Assembly (NCBI RefSeq): GCF_900177295.1
Contig: NZ_FWZX01000022.1
Coordinates: forward strand, 1 to 64,000
Length of the DNA: 64,000 bases
Direction of reading: 5' to 3'
Source: Tistlia consotensis USBA 355
GTDB taxonomy: Bacteria; Pseudomonadota; Alphaproteobacteria; Kiloniellales; DSM-21159
The translations under genes were made by a program, and so were the position numbers. This document shows positions 21,427-32,702 of the stretch, piece by piece (position 1 is the first letter of the stretch; every line of letters begins with the position of its first letter). The notes under the pieces are model-generated. The model was given only the letters and a program-made list of their open reading frames with translations. It was not told where the DNA came from and ran no database searches.

Positions 21427-21891
21427 ATGAGCACCTCGGTTGCCAAGATGGCCGTCAAGGAGCGCCGGCACGGGCGCGGTGGGTCGCGCGAGCTGCGCAA
21501 CCTCGACAAGAACTTCAACGAGACCGTGGGAGAGCGGCTGCGCGCGGCGCGCCTGTCCCTGGGACTGAGCCAGACCGAGCTCGCCCAGCGGCTGGGCCTC
21601 TCCTATCAGCAGGTGCAGAAGTATGAGGTCGGCACCAACGGCCTCAGCCTGTCGCGCGCCTTGCAGATGGCCGGTGCCCTCGGCATCACCCTGGACCGGC
21701 TGATGCCGGACGCGCCGCAGCCGACCGCCGGCAGCGACGGCCAGGACCCGATGGCCCTGGACCGCGGCACGCGCCGCATGGCCCGGCTGTACCACGGCCT
21801 GCCGCCGCGCAAGCGCGCGCTGGTCAAGCAGTTCGCCGAGCTGCTGGCGAACGCCACGCTCGACGAGAGCGACGACGCCGAAGCCGCCTGA
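21427..21891 (+). CDS. Xre-family regulator (second)
   Basis: A 154-residue Cro/C1-type HTH protein. A basic N-terminal arm (about 1-35) precedes the HTH (ERLRAARLSLGLSQTELAQR, then LSYQQVQKYEVGTNGLS) at about 36-95, and a short acidic tail ends in DESDDAEAA. This layout is common in alphaproteobacterial Xre regulators of motility and symbiosis genes. ATG 21427 has a GTAGGAG ribosome site. The dyad at 21344-21374 lies directly upstream. It is convergent with the TpsB porin gene, with a strong terminator hairpin between them. Confidence 0.87.
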   Translation: MSTSVAKMAVKERRHGRGGSRELRNLDKNFNETVGERLRAARLSLGLSQTELAQRLGLSYQQVQKYEVGTNGLSLSRALQMAGALGITLDRLMPDAPQPTAGSDGQDPMALDRGTRRMARLYHGLPPRKRALVKQFAELLANATLDESDDAEAA

Positions 21892-21975
21892 GCGAGCCCT
21901 GCCCGCCTCTTCTGCCGCCGCCTCGGGGGGCGCTGCACAAACGGGTACAGGGGCTCGACCCGGCGGGTCGTGCGA

Positions 21976-22008
21976 AACGGGCGCCGCCTGGCACGGGCGG
22001 CGCCCGTT
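21976..22008. terminator. Perfect 13-bp stem-loop between convergent genes
   Basis: Arms AACGGGCGCCGCC (21976-21988) and its exact complement (21996-22008) flank a 7-nt loop. It stands between the Xre gene and the porin gene, which converge, so it could serve both strands. There is no clear U-tract. Confidence 0.65.
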
Positions 22009-22056
22009 CGCGTCTCCGCTCGCTCCGTCCCGAGCGCCCGCGCGCCCCGGGCCGCC

Positions 22057-23781
22057 TCAGAAGCGGCCGGTGACGGAGAGGAAGAAGCGGGTCGACTTGC
22101 TGCCGGTCTCGTAGGGCACCCGGGTCAGCGGGCGCGCCACCTGCAGGTCGAGCGAGAAGCGGTGGTCGACGAGGTCGAGGCGCAGGCCCGCGCCAGCCGA
22201 CGACAGGGTCTGGCGGGCATAGTCGCCGGAGGCGTTGTCGTTCCAGACCTCGCCCCAGTCGTAGAAGCCGTAGACCTGGAAGGAGTTCAGCCAGAAGGCC
22301 TCGTCGAAGCTCTGGCCGTAGCGCAGCTCGGCCGCGGTCGCGAAGCCGTCGTCGCCGGAGACTTCGTAGTAGTTGTAGGCACGCCCGTACTGCCCGCCGC
22401 CCAGGCCGAACTCCTCGCTCGACAGCAGCGGCGTCTGGGCGATCTGGCCGGCGACCGAGACCTGGGCGCCGATGTAGTCGCCGATCCGCTGGTCGCGGCT
22501 GAAGTAGCCCTTGAGCTTGGTGAAGTCGCTGCGGCCGTCGCTGCGCGACAGAGTCGCCGCGCCGGGATCGCTGGCGTCGAAGACCGGCAGGCCCTGGCTG
22601 AGCTCGAGCCCGGCGTAGTGCGTCGCGTCGAGGAAGCCGCCGGCGGCGTAGTCGGCGCGCAGCCGGATCACGCGCAGCCGGTCGTCGACGATCGTCGCGC
22701 CGAACTTCTCCTCGGTCGAGTTCTGGTAGTCGAAGGTCAGGCCGAGACGCAGCGTCTCGTCGCGCCGCCGCACCACCGGATGGCTGAGCTTCACGGTGAC
22801 GCCGGTGCTGCGGATGCGGTCGTCGGTGCCGCTGTACTCGGCGCCCGGCGTGGCGTCGCTGGTCGAGACGAGCAGCGACAGCTTGGTGCCCTGGCTGCCC
22901 AGCGGCTGCGTGTAGGAGAGCTCGTAGTAGCGCAGCTCGCCGGGCTGGTTCGGCACGATGAAGCTGCCGACCTGCAGGCGCTCGCCGCCGCCGAAGAAGC
23001 CGTTCGTGCCAGCCGCGGTCCAGAGCTCGAGCGGCCCGATCGCGTGGGTGCCGCGGTTGTCGAGGTAGGTCAGCAGGTCGAAGCGCTGGACGTCGAGCGT
23101 GACGATCAGCTCGTAGTCGCCGCGATCCTCGTCGAGCGCCCGGACCCGGCTGTCGGTGACGTCGATGCCGTCGAGATCGCCGATCAGCAGCAGCTGCCGC
23201 TCCAGCGTGGCCAGCGTGAGCGGCCGCTCGGCCTCGATCGGAGCGACGTAGCCGCCGAGATCGAGCCGCTCGCTGCCGGCGCCCTCGAAGCTGACCTTGC
23301 GGATCGCCCCCTCGACCACCCGCAGGCGCAGGATGCCGCTGTCCAGGGCCTGGGGCTCGATGACCACGCGGGTCAGCAGGTAGCCGTGCTCCCGATAGAA
23401 CCTGGTGATGCGGTCGGCCAGGGCCTGGATGTCGTCGAGCGTCAGCGAGCGCGCCAGGTCGTTCGCGTAGAGCTCGTTGAGACGGGCCGGGGGAAAGGCC
23501 GTCGCGCCCTGGATCTCGACGGCGGCGAGCACGACGCTCGCCGGGCCGGTCAGCGGTGGCGTGGGCCCGATCGGCGCCGCCAGCGGCGGCGGCGGCGGCC
23601 GCTCCTGCTGCTCCGTGGCACCCTCCGGCGACTCGGCGCCGGGCTGGCGCTCGCGGATCTTCGAGGTCTCCGACTGGTCGAGCTGGGCGTGGGCCGGCAG
23701 CGCCAAGGCGACGACCAGCAGCGGCGAAGCCAAAGCCGCCGCTCGCGTTGCGCGTACTAATACTCGCGGTATTTTCGCCAT
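22057..23781 (-). CDS. TpsB-type ShlB/FhaC/HecB outer-membrane secretion porin
   Basis: Outer-membrane transporter of two-partner secretion, moving a large TpsA exoprotein across the outer membrane. From ATG 23781 (574 aa) a signal peptide precedes LPAHAQ (about 1-33). A Pro/Glu-rich linker, a POTRA_2 domain (about 85-165) and a second POTRA with the 16-stranded ShlB barrel to the C-terminus (ending SVTGRF, an aromatic C-end) follow. The open frame extends to ATG 23835, but the upstream 18 residues are charged and unlike a signal peptide. No TpsA with a TPS/haemagglutination domain lies in the window. It is divergent from the FecR protein across an AT-rich promoter. Confidence 0.9.
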   Translation of the reverse strand: MAKIPRVLVRATRAAALASPLLVVALALPAHAQLDQSETSKIRERQPGAESPEGATEQQERPPPPPLAAPIGPTPPLTGPASVVLAAVEIQGATAFPPARLNELYANDLARSLTLDDIQALADRITRFYREHGYLLTRVVIEPQALDSGILRLRVVEGAIRKVSFEGAGSERLDLGGYVAPIEAERPLTLATLERQLLLIGDLDGIDVTDSRVRALDEDRGDYELIVTLDVQRFDLLTYLDNRGTHAIGPLELWTAAGTNGFFGGGERLQVGSFIVPNQPGELRYYELSYTQPLGSQGTKLSLLVSTSDATPGAEYSGTDDRIRSTGVTVKLSHPVVRRRDETLRLGLTFDYQNSTEEKFGATIVDDRLRVIRLRADYAAGGFLDATHYAGLELSQGLPVFDASDPGAATLSRSDGRSDFTKLKGYFSRDQRIGDYIGAQVSVAGQIAQTPLLSSEEFGLGGGQYGRAYNYYEVSGDDGFATAAELRYGQSFDEAFWLNSFQVYGFYDWGEVWNDNASGDYARQTLSSAGAGLRLDLVDHRFSLDLQVARPLTRVPYETGSKSTRFFLSVTGRF

Positions 23782-23944
23782 TTCTTCTTGCCGCGCCGCA
23801 CCTTTTTCTCGACCAATATCCTTTCCGTCACACATGACACAACAATATTATCTTCAATTTGACTGATATCACAATATTAACAATATATTTTACTTCGAAG
23901 ATGAATGATATTGGAGTAACCTGCTCGGCTCAAGCAAGGTCCGC
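23782..23944. promoter_or_regulatory. AT-rich divergent promoter with ACAATATTA repeats
   Basis: From about 23836 to 23925 the DNA is far more AT-rich than anything nearby. ACAATATTA occurs at 23842-23850 and 23871-23879 (29 bp apart), with a third partial copy at 23880-23887. It probably drives both the porin gene and the FecR/CHASE2 unit and may be a silencer-binding (MucR/H-NS-like) site. No exact -10/-35 was assigned. Confidence 0.5.
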
Positions 23945-25381
23945 ATGATGGGACCGTCGGCTTTCCAGGCAGGAACCGCCACGATGAATGCGTCCATGCC
24001 CTCTCGCTCCGCAAGCGTCGCCCTTCCGAGACCCGCGCGGCCCGTTGCTGCGCTCCGTCTGCTCGGATTGCTGTTCGGTCTGGCCGTGCTGCTGATCGGC
24101 ATGCCGGTCCGGGCCGACGAGGCCTGGACGATCGCCACCCAGACCGGCGAGGTCCTGGTGGTGCGGCCGGGCGCGCAGCCAGTGGCCCTGACCCCGACGA
24201 CGCGCGTCGAGAACGGCGACAGCCTGGTCACCGGGCCGACCGGCCGGGTCGTCCTGGTGCGCGGTGCGACCACGATCGTGGTGGCGCCGGACAGCCGGAT
24301 GAGCCTGCCCGAGCCGGCCGGCGCGGGCCTCGGCGTGCGCATCCTGCAGCAGCTCGGCACGCTGCTGTTCAAGGTCGAGAAGCACGAGACCCCCTACTTC
24401 GAGGTCGAGACGCCGTTCCTGGCGGCGATCGTCAAGGGCACGACCTTCAGCGTCCGCGTCGATGCCCTGGGCGCCAACGTCCACGTCGTCGAAGGCGCGG
24501 TCCAGGTCGACGCCTTCGGCAGCAACCGCTCGACCCTGGTGCGGCCGGGGCAGACGGCGCACGTCTCCGGCGACGGCAAGGGCGCGCTCTCCGTCGAGGC
24601 CGGCTCGGGCCCGCAACAGCAGACCGACGGGACGAGCCAGCAGGAAGCCTCCAACGACGCGACGGCGGCCGGCACGGATACGACCGCCTCGGCCAGCGCC
24701 ACGGGGCTGTCGATCAGCTCGGCCGTGACCGCCGAAATCGATATCGCGGCGGCCAGCGACGGGCTGGTCCGCATGGATTCCGCCTCGACCGCGGCGCGCG
24801 GCAATGCCTACGGCCAGCAGCGTAGCGTCGCGACCTACGGCACCACGAGCTCGACGAGCCAGGGCAACGGTGCCGCGACCTCCGCGGCGGCCCGGGCGCG
24901 CAGCGCCAGCGCGGGCAATCTCGCCTCGCCCGCCCAGGACAATGCCGTCCTGTCCGGCAACGCGCCCGGCAACAGCGGCAGCAGCAACGGCAACGCCGGC
25001 AACAGCGGGAAGAGCGCCACGGCCGGCAGCAACGGGATCGGGAACTCCGCCAGCAACGGCAAGAGCGACACCGCCGGCAGCAACGGGAACGGAAACGCCG
25101 GAAACAACGGCAAGAGCGACACCGCCGGCAGCAACGGCAACGGAAACGCCGGAAACAACGGCAAGAGCGACACCGCCGGCAGCAACGGCAACGGCAATTC
25201 CGGAAACAACGGCAAGAGCGACACCGCCGGCAGCAACGGCAACGGCAATTCCGGAAACAACGGCAACAGCAGCAACAACAGCAGCAGCAGTAACAACGGC
25301 AAGAGCGATACCGCCGGCAGCAATGGCAATGGCAACGGCAACAACAACAGCAACAACGACAACAAGGGCAAGAAGAGCTGA
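23945..25381 (+). CDS. FecR-domain exported protein with Gly/Asn/Ser repeat tail
   Basis: Periplasmic or surface protein. ATG 23945 opens the frame, but the Met at 23984, behind a CAGGAA site, could be the true start. The signal peptide spans about residues 37-57 (ends GMPVRA). The FecR domain covers about 75-190: WTIATQTGEVLVVRPGAQP, an RVENGDSLVTGPTGRVVLV segment and FLAAIVKGTTFSVRV, the usual core. Beyond about 215 it is low-complexity Ser/Thr/Ala. From about 370 it holds four 17-residue repeats (NGKSDTAGSNGNGN-type), an Asn/Ser run and a Lys-rich end. Stand-alone FecR proteins in such loci are usually neither sigma regulators nor iron-linked; the neighbouring CHASE2 kinase is a common partner. 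Ligand unknown. Confidence 0.85.
   Translation: MMGPSAFQAGTATMNASMPSRSASVALPRPARPVAALRLLGLLFGLAVLLIGMPVRADEAWTIATQTGEVLVVRPGAQPVALTPTTRVENGDSLVTGPTGRVVLVRGATTIVVAPDSRMSLPEPAGAGLGVRILQQLGTLLFKVEKHETPYFEVETPFLAAIVKGTTFSVRVDALGANVHVVEGAVQVDAFGSNRSTLVRPGQTAHVSGDGKGALSVEAGSGPQQQTDGTSQQEASNDATAAGTDTTASASATGLSISSAVTAEIDIAAASDGLVRMDSASTAARGNAYGQQRSVATYGTTSSTSQGNGAATSAAARARSASAGNLASPAQDNAVLSGNAPGNSGSSNGNAGNSGKSATAGSNGIGNSASNGKSDTAGSNGNGNAGNNGKSDTAGSNGNGNAGNNGKSDTAGSNGNGNSGNNGKSDTAGSNGNGNSGNNGNSSNNSSSSNNGKSDTAGSNGNGNGNNNSNNDNKGKKS
25055..25258 (+). repeat. Four tandem 51-bp coding repeats (17 aa each)
   Basis: Units start at 25055, 25106, 25157 and 25208. Each encodes NGKSDTAGSNGNGN followed by AGN or SGN. 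A partial fifth copy lies near 25297-25340. The near-identity suggests recent slippage expansion, giving a variable-length tail to the FecR protein. Confidence 0.85.
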
Positions 25382-25473
25382 GGCCCGTCGCCGCGCGGTC
25401 TTGCCGCCGCCGGATCGCGAGCCGGGAGCATGGCAGCGGCGCGGGCCGGCCGCGCCTCGAGGAGGCGAATCCG

Positions 25474-27816
<2,343 letters not shown>

Positions 27817-28066
27817 GCCTGCGGTCCTGCAACCGGATCCGGCCATGGCCCCGCGAGCGTTCCGACGTGCCGGCAGGGAGCGGCACCGGCTCCGCGCAGC
27901 GGTCAAGCAGCAGGCGTGGTGCGGAGCGCAGGCTCCCGCGCACGTTGCCAAGACAACCGGATTCCCCGTACCATCATATTCGGACAGGATAGAACTGTTC
28001 GTCAAAACGTCCCCGCAAGCGCGGACGACAAGGCAATCGACAATGCCGACCTAGGGAGGAAAGAAA
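27817..28066. promoter_or_regulatory. Intergenic region upstream of the TRAP operon
   Basis: No gene seen in these 250 bp. The last 110 bp become AT-richer (27955-28015), as expected for the TRAP promoter, and the region ends with an AGGAGGAAAG ribosome site. No operator dyad stood out. Confidence 0.4.
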
Positions 28067-29194
28067 GTGGAAAGCAAAAGCCTGAATCGTCGGAAGTTCC
28101 TGAAGACCGGTGCCGTCGCCTCCGCCGGCGTCGCCGCCAGCGCCCTCGCCGCACCGGCCGTCCTGGCCCAGTCGCCGCGCGTGCTCAAGATGCAGACGTC
28201 CTGGACGTCGTCGGACATCTTCCAGGACATGGCCAAGCAGCTCGCCGACCGGATCGACGCGATGTCCGGCGGCCGCCTCAAGATCGACCTGCTGCCCTCG
28301 GGCGCCGTGGTCAAGTCCTTCCAGGTGCAGGATGCCGTCAACGACGGCGTGCTCGACGCCTCGCATACCGTGCCGGCCTACTGGTACGGCAAGAACAAGG
28401 CCGCCTCGCTGTTCGGCACCGGCCCGGTCTACGGCTGGGACGGCGCGCAGATGCTCTCGTGGATCAACTACGGCGGCGGCCACGAGCTCTATACCGAGCT
28501 GGTGCAGAAGATCCTCGGCCTGAATCTGGTCGGCTGGTTCTGCATGCCGATGCCCGAGCAGCCGCTCGGCTGGTTCAAGCAGCGGATCACCTCGGCGGCC
28601 CAGATGAAGGGCCTGAAGTACCGCACCGTCGGTCTGGCCACCGACGTCATGCAGGCCATGGGCCTGAGCGTCACCCAGCTGCCGGGCGGCGAGATCGTGC
28701 CGGCCCTGGAGCGCGGCGTGATCGAGGCCTTCGAGTACAACAACCCGACGTCCGACAGCCGCTTCGGCGCCCAGGACGTCTCCAAGGTCTACATGCTCGG
28801 CTCGTTCCACCAGGCCGCCGAGACCTTCGAGGTGATCTTCAACAAGGACGTCTACGACGGCCTCGAGCCCGACCTGCAGGCGATCGTCAAGCATGCGGTC
28901 GAAGCGGCCAACACGGCCAACTTCGGCATCGCCATGGACAACTACTCCAAGGACCTGCAGAAGCTGATGACCAAGGACGGCGTCAAGGTCTACCGCACGC
29001 CGGACGACGTCCTCGAGGCCCAGCTGAAGGCCTGGGACGAGGTCATCGGCAAGCTGAGCGGGGACGCCTTCTTCAAGAAGGTCCTCGACAGCCAGAAGGC
29101 CTGGGCCGAGCGGGTCTGCTTCTACATGCTGACCAACCAGGCCGGCTACAAGATGGCCTACGACCACTACTGGCCGGGCAAGCTGAGCTTCTAG
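28067..29194 (+). CDS. dctP: TRAP transporter substrate-binding protein, Tat-exported (DctP family)
   Basis: Periplasmic receptor that captures an organic acid and passes it to the DctQM permease. The 375-residue protein starts at GTG 28067. The N-terminus carries a twin-arginine motif (NRRKFLKTG) and a signal peptide ending APAVLAQ (about 35). The DctP fold follows; WYGKNKAASLFGTGPVYGW and LVGWFCMPMPEQPLGWF resemble TakP-like 2-oxoacid receptors, and the Arg/Asn ligand region is near ALERGVIEAFEYNNP. A strong hairpin separates it from dctQ. The amidase downstream suggests the ligand may be an amide or its carboxylate product (inference). Confidence 0.93.
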   Translation: MESKSLNRRKFLKTGAVASAGVAASALAAPAVLAQSPRVLKMQTSWTSSDIFQDMAKQLADRIDAMSGGRLKIDLLPSGAVVKSFQVQDAVNDGVLDASHTVPAYWYGKNKAASLFGTGPVYGWDGAQMLSWINYGGGHELYTELVQKILGLNLVGWFCMPMPEQPLGWFKQRITSAAQMKGLKYRTVGLATDVMQAMGLSVTQLPGGEIVPALERGVIEAFEYNNPTSDSRFGAQDVSKVYMLGSFHQAAETFEVIFNKDVYDGLEPDLQAIVKHAVEAANTANFGIAMDNYSKDLQKLMTKDGVKVYRTPDDVLEAQLKAWDEVIGKLSGDAFFKKVLDSQKAWAERVCFYMLTNQAGYKMAYDHYWPGKLSF

Positions 29195-29219
29195 GCTCCA
29201 GCGCGGAAAGCACCGGACA

Positions 29220-29248
29220 GGCCGGGACGCCGCGACGGCGTCCCGGCC
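29220..29248 (+). terminator. 13-bp GC hairpin between dctP and dctQ
   Basis: GGCCGGGACGCCG (29220-29232), loop CGA, then its exact complement (29236-29248). There is no U-tract, so it more likely attenuates transcription or protects the dctP mRNA 3' end, giving more receptor than permease. This is a frequent arrangement in binding-protein transporter operons. Confidence 0.6.
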
Positions 29249-29295
29249 GCTCGTATGACTCCCCCGGCAGGACTCCTGGGAGCGCAGGCGACGGC

Positions 29296-29925
29296 ATGGA
29301 ACGCTACATCCACATCTGCGACACGATCAGCGCCTGGTTCGGCAAGGCCTTCGCCTGGTCGATCCTGATCATGACCTTCGGCACCGGCTACGAGGTCTTC
29401 GTGCGCTACGTGCTGAACGACCCGACCAACTGGGCCTTCGACCTGCAGTACATGATGTACGGCACCCTGTTCATGATGGCCGGGGCCTATACCCTGTCGC
29501 GCGACGGCCACGTGCGCGGCGACGTGGTCTACCGGCTGCTGCGCCCGCGCGTGCAGGCCAGCATCGAGCTGGTCCTCTACATCATCTTCTTCTTCCCGGG
29601 CATCACGGCCCTGGTCGTCACCGGCTGGAAGTACGCCTCCCGCTCCTACCGCTACCTCGAGGTCAGCGTGATGAGCCCGGCCGGCGTGCCGATCTTCCAC
29701 TTCAAGTTCATCATGGTCGCCGCCGCCGCGCTGCTGTTCATCCAGGGCACCGCCCAGGTCTGCCGCTGTCTGCTGTGTCTCAAGAACGGCTACTGGCCCG
29801 AGCGCGAGGAGGACGTCGAGGAGATGGAGAAGCTGCTCAAGGAAGGCGACGTGGCGAAGGTGCTCAGCCACGGCAGCGAGGCCATCGACATCGTGCGGCC
29901 CGAGCAGCCCGAGCGGAGGAGCTGA
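29296..29925 (+). CDS. dctQ: TRAP transporter small permease (DctQ)
   Basis: Small four-helix membrane subunit that pairs with DctM in sodium-driven uptake. It is 209 residues from ATG 29296. Membrane spans lie at about 15-38, 52-72, 92-115 and 135-155, with VFVRYVLNDPTNWAFDLQYMM typical of the family between helices 1 and 2. The charged C-terminal tail (about 165-209; EREEDVEEMEKLLKEGD) is longer than average. The open frame extends far upstream through dctP, but that is a shadow. The dctM ATG follows after 3 bp. Confidence 0.93.
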   Translation: MERYIHICDTISAWFGKAFAWSILIMTFGTGYEVFVRYVLNDPTNWAFDLQYMMYGTLFMMAGAYTLSRDGHVRGDVVYRLLRPRVQASIELVLYIIFFFPGITALVVTGWKYASRSYRYLEVSVMSPAGVPIFHFKFIMVAAAALLFIQGTAQVCRCLLCLKNGYWPEREEDVEEMEKLLKEGDVAKVLSHGSEAIDIVRPEQPERRS

Positions 29926-29928
29926 GCG

Positions 29929-31284
29929 ATGACCGATCCCCAGATCGCCGTCTTCATGCTCGGCATCTTCATCTGCATCATCCTGCTCGGCTTCCCGATC
30001 TGCTTCACCCTGATGGCGCTCGGCGTCGGCTTCGGCTACTACGCCTATTACGATCCGGCGCGCATGCACACGATCTTCGACAACCGGATCTTCGACCTGC
30101 TGGTCAACCAGACCTATTCGGTCATGTCGAACGACGTGCTGACCGCGGTGCCCCTGTTCCTCTTCATGGGCTACATCGTCGAACGCGCCAACATCGTCTC
30201 GCGGCTGTTCTCGACCCTGCAGATCGCGGCGCGGCGCGTGCCGGGCTCGATGGCCGTCGCCGCCCTGGTGACCTGCGCGCTCTTCGCGACCGCGACCGGC
30301 ATCGTCGGCGCCGTGGTCACGCTGATGGGCCTGCTCGCCTTCCCGGCGATGCTGAAGGCGCGCTACGACGCCAGCTTCGCGTCGGGCGTGATCTGCGCCG
30401 GCGGCACGCTGGGCATCCTGATCCCGCCCTCGATCATGCTGATCGTCTACGCCGCGACCTCCGGCGTCTCGATCGTCCAGCTCTACGCCGGCGCCATGCT
30501 GCCCGGCCTGCTGCTCGCCGGGCTTTACATCCTCTACGTCGTCGGCCGCGCCTGGCTCAATCCGAAGGTCGCGCCGCCGCTGCGCAAGGAGGACATGGAG
30601 GAGATCTCCACCGGCCGCCTGCTGCTGATGCTGGCGACCTCCTTCGCGCCTCTCGCCGTGCTGATCCTCTCGGTGCTCGGCGCCATCCTGTTCGGCCTCG
30701 CCACCCCCTCGGAGGCGGCCGCGGTCGGCGCCCTCGGCGGTCTGATCCTGGCGGTCGTCTACCGCGCCCTGACCTGGGACCGGCTGCGCGAGTCGGTCTA
30801 CCTGACGGTGCGCACCTCGGCGATGGTCTGCTGGCTGTTCGTCGGCTCCTGGACCTTCGCCTCGGTGTTCTCCTACCTGGGCGGCGAGCAGCTGATCGGT
30901 GATTTCGTGCGCGGCCTGGACATCTCGCCGCTGGCCTTCCTGATCATGGCGCAGATCATCATCTTCCTGCTCGGCTGGCCGCTCGAGTGGTCGGAGATCA
31001 TCATCATCTTCGTGCCGATCTTCCTGCCGCTGCTGCCGCACTTCGGCATCGATCCGCTGTTCTTCGGTATCCTGATCGCGCTCAACCTGCAGACTTCGTT
31101 CCTGACGCCGCCCATGGCGATGTCGGCCTACTACCTGAAGGGCATCGCGCCACCGGAGGTCCAGCTGGTGCAGATCTTCCGGGGCTGCATGCCGTTCCTG
31201 TTCATGGTCGTGATCTCGATGGCCATCCTCTACCTCTTCCCCGGCATCGCTTTCTGGCTGCCGGCACTGGTCTACGGGCACTAG
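29929..31284 (+). CDS. dctM: TRAP transporter large permease (DctM)
   Basis: Main transport subunit (ion transporter superfamily) carrying substrate with sodium across the inner membrane. It is 451 residues, about 12 hydrophobic helices. The conserved GGTLGILIPPSIMLIVYA motif at about 160-180 and a second pseudo-symmetric segment (LNLQTSFLTPPMAMSAYYLK) near 385 are both intact. ATG 29929 follows GGAGGAG. The operon reads dctP-dctQ-dctM-amidase-small membrane protein on the plus strand. Confidence 0.95.
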   Translation: MTDPQIAVFMLGIFICIILLGFPICFTLMALGVGFGYYAYYDPARMHTIFDNRIFDLLVNQTYSVMSNDVLTAVPLFLFMGYIVERANIVSRLFSTLQIAARRVPGSMAVAALVTCALFATATGIVGAVVTLMGLLAFPAMLKARYDASFASGVICAGGTLGILIPPSIMLIVYAATSGVSIVQLYAGAMLPGLLLAGLYILYVVGRAWLNPKVAPPLRKEDMEEISTGRLLLMLATSFAPLAVLILSVLGAILFGLATPSEAAAVGALGGLILAVVYRALTWDRLRESVYLTVRTSAMVCWLFVGSWTFASVFSYLGGEQLIGDFVRGLDISPLAFLIMAQIIIFLLGWPLEWSEIIIIFVPIFLPLLPHFGIDPLFFGILIALNLQTSFLTPPMAMSAYYLKGIAPPEVQLVQIFRGCMPFLFMVVISMAILYLFPGIAFWLPALVYGH

Positions 31285-31301
31285 ACGATGATGGACGGCG
31301 C

Positions 31302-32702
31302 ATGATGACCGACGTGACCAGACTTCCCGTCGTCGAGCTGCGCGACCGGCTGGCCGCCGGCGCGCTCTCGGCGCTCGAGGTCGCCGAGGGCTTCCTGGCC
31401 CGCTGCGAGGCCGTCGAGCCCGAGGTCCGGGCCTTCGCCTTCCTGGACCCGGAACACGTCCGGGCGCAGGCGCGCCGGCTCGACGAGCACCGCAAGTCGG
31501 GACGGCCGCTCGGCCGGCTGCACGGCCTGCCGGTCGCGCTCAAGGACACCATCGACACCGCCGACATGCCGACCGAGAACGGCACGGCGGTCGACAAGGG
31601 GCGGCGCCCGGAAGAGGACGCCGTGGCGGTCTCGCGCCTGCGCCAGGCCGGGGCGCTGATCTTCGGCAAGACCGTGACGACCGAGCTCGCCTACTTCGCC
31701 CCTGGCCCGACGCGCAACCCGCACGACCTGGAACGCACGCCCGGCGGCTCGTCCCAGGGCTCGGCGGCCGCCGTCGCCGCCGGCATGGCGCCGCTCGCGG
31801 TCGGCACGCAGACCGCCGGCTCGGTGATCCGCCCGGCGGCCTTCTGCGGCATCGTCGGCTTCAAGCCCAGCTTCGGGCTGATCCCGCGCAGCGGCGTGCT
31901 GACCCAGTGCCGGGAGCTCGACACCCTGGGCACCTTCGCCCGCGACCTGGAAGGCGCCGCCCTGCTGGCGGAGGGGCTGCAGGGCCACGACGAGGGCGAT
32001 CCGGACACCCGGCCGCTCGCCGCCCTGCCGCTGCTCTCGGCCTGCGGCGAAATGCCGCCCTATCAGCCGCTCTTCGCCTTCGTCAGGGGGCCGACCTGGG
32101 ACCAGGCCGCCGCCGACACGGTCGAGGCCTTCGCCGAGCTGGCCGGGGCGCTGGGCGAGATCGGCGGCACGGGGCCGGACGGCGAGGGCATCTGCGACGA
32201 GGTCGAGCTGCCCGAGGAGTTCGCCGAGGGCATCGAGGCGCAGCTGCGCCTGCAGCACGTCGGCATCGCACGCAACTACGGCCACTACCTCGACCGCCAC
32301 GGCGAGCTGATGAGCCCGGTGCTGCGGCAGGCCGTCGAGCAGGGCCGGGCGCTCTCGGCGATCGAGTTCCTCAACGCCAAGGACTGGGCCGCCGTGCTGC
32401 GCGACGGCCTGGACCGCCTGTTCGAGCGCTACGACGCCATCCTGACGCCGGCGGCGCCGGGCGAGGCGCCGCGCGACCTGGCGATCACCGGCAAGCCGGC
32501 GTTCAACGCGCTCTGGACCCTGCTCGGCCTGCCGGCGGTGACCCTGCCGCTGCTCGCCGGCGAGAACGGCATGCCGCTGGGCGTGCAGCTGGTCGGCCGC
32601 AAGGGCGAGGACGAGCGGCTGCTCAGGACCGCGGCCTGGCTGCAGCGCAGCCTGACGGCCGACGACGCATCGACAACGACCCGGGAGGCGAAACTGGCAT
32701 GA
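31302..32702 (+). CDS. Amidase-signature family hydrolase
   Basis: Hydrolyses a C-N amide bond. The 466-residue protein starts at ATG 31302, 17 bp after dctM. The Ser-cisSer-Lys triad is visible: Lys 81 in VALKDTIDT, cis-Ser about 150 in GGSSQGSA and nucleophile Ser about 174 in TAGSVIRPAA. The third Gly of the usual GGSSGG is Gln here. The C-terminal part (FNALWTLLGLPAVTLPL) is normal. Position within a TRAP operon suggests that imported amides are processed, or that transport serves the acid product. GatA is unlikely because GatB and GatC are absent. Confidence 0.9.
   Translation: MMTDVTRLPVVELRDRLAAGALSALEVAEGFLARCEAVEPEVRAFAFLDPEHVRAQARRLDEHRKSGRPLGRLHGLPVALKDTIDTADMPTENGTAVDKGRRPEEDAVAVSRLRQAGALIFGKTVTTELAYFAPGPTRNPHDLERTPGGSSQGSAAAVAAGMAPLAVGTQTAGSVIRPAAFCGIVGFKPSFGLIPRSGVLTQCRELDTLGTFARDLEGAALLAEGLQGHDEGDPDTRPLAALPLLSACGEMPPYQPLFAFVRGPTWDQAAADTVEAFAELAGALGEIGGTGPDGEGICDEVELPEEFAEGIEAQLRLQHVGIARNYGHYLDRHGELMSPVLRQAVEQGRALSAIEFLNAKDWAAVLRDGLDRLFERYDAILTPAAPGEAPRDLAITGKPAFNALWTLLGLPAVTLPLLAGENGMPLGVQLVGRKGEDERLLRTAAWLQRSLTADDASTTTREAKLA

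Noticed and set aside
25055-25345. Regularly spaced repeats resembling a CRISPR array
   Set aside because: Units are directly adjacent with no unique spacers, stay in frame and encode a protein repeat.
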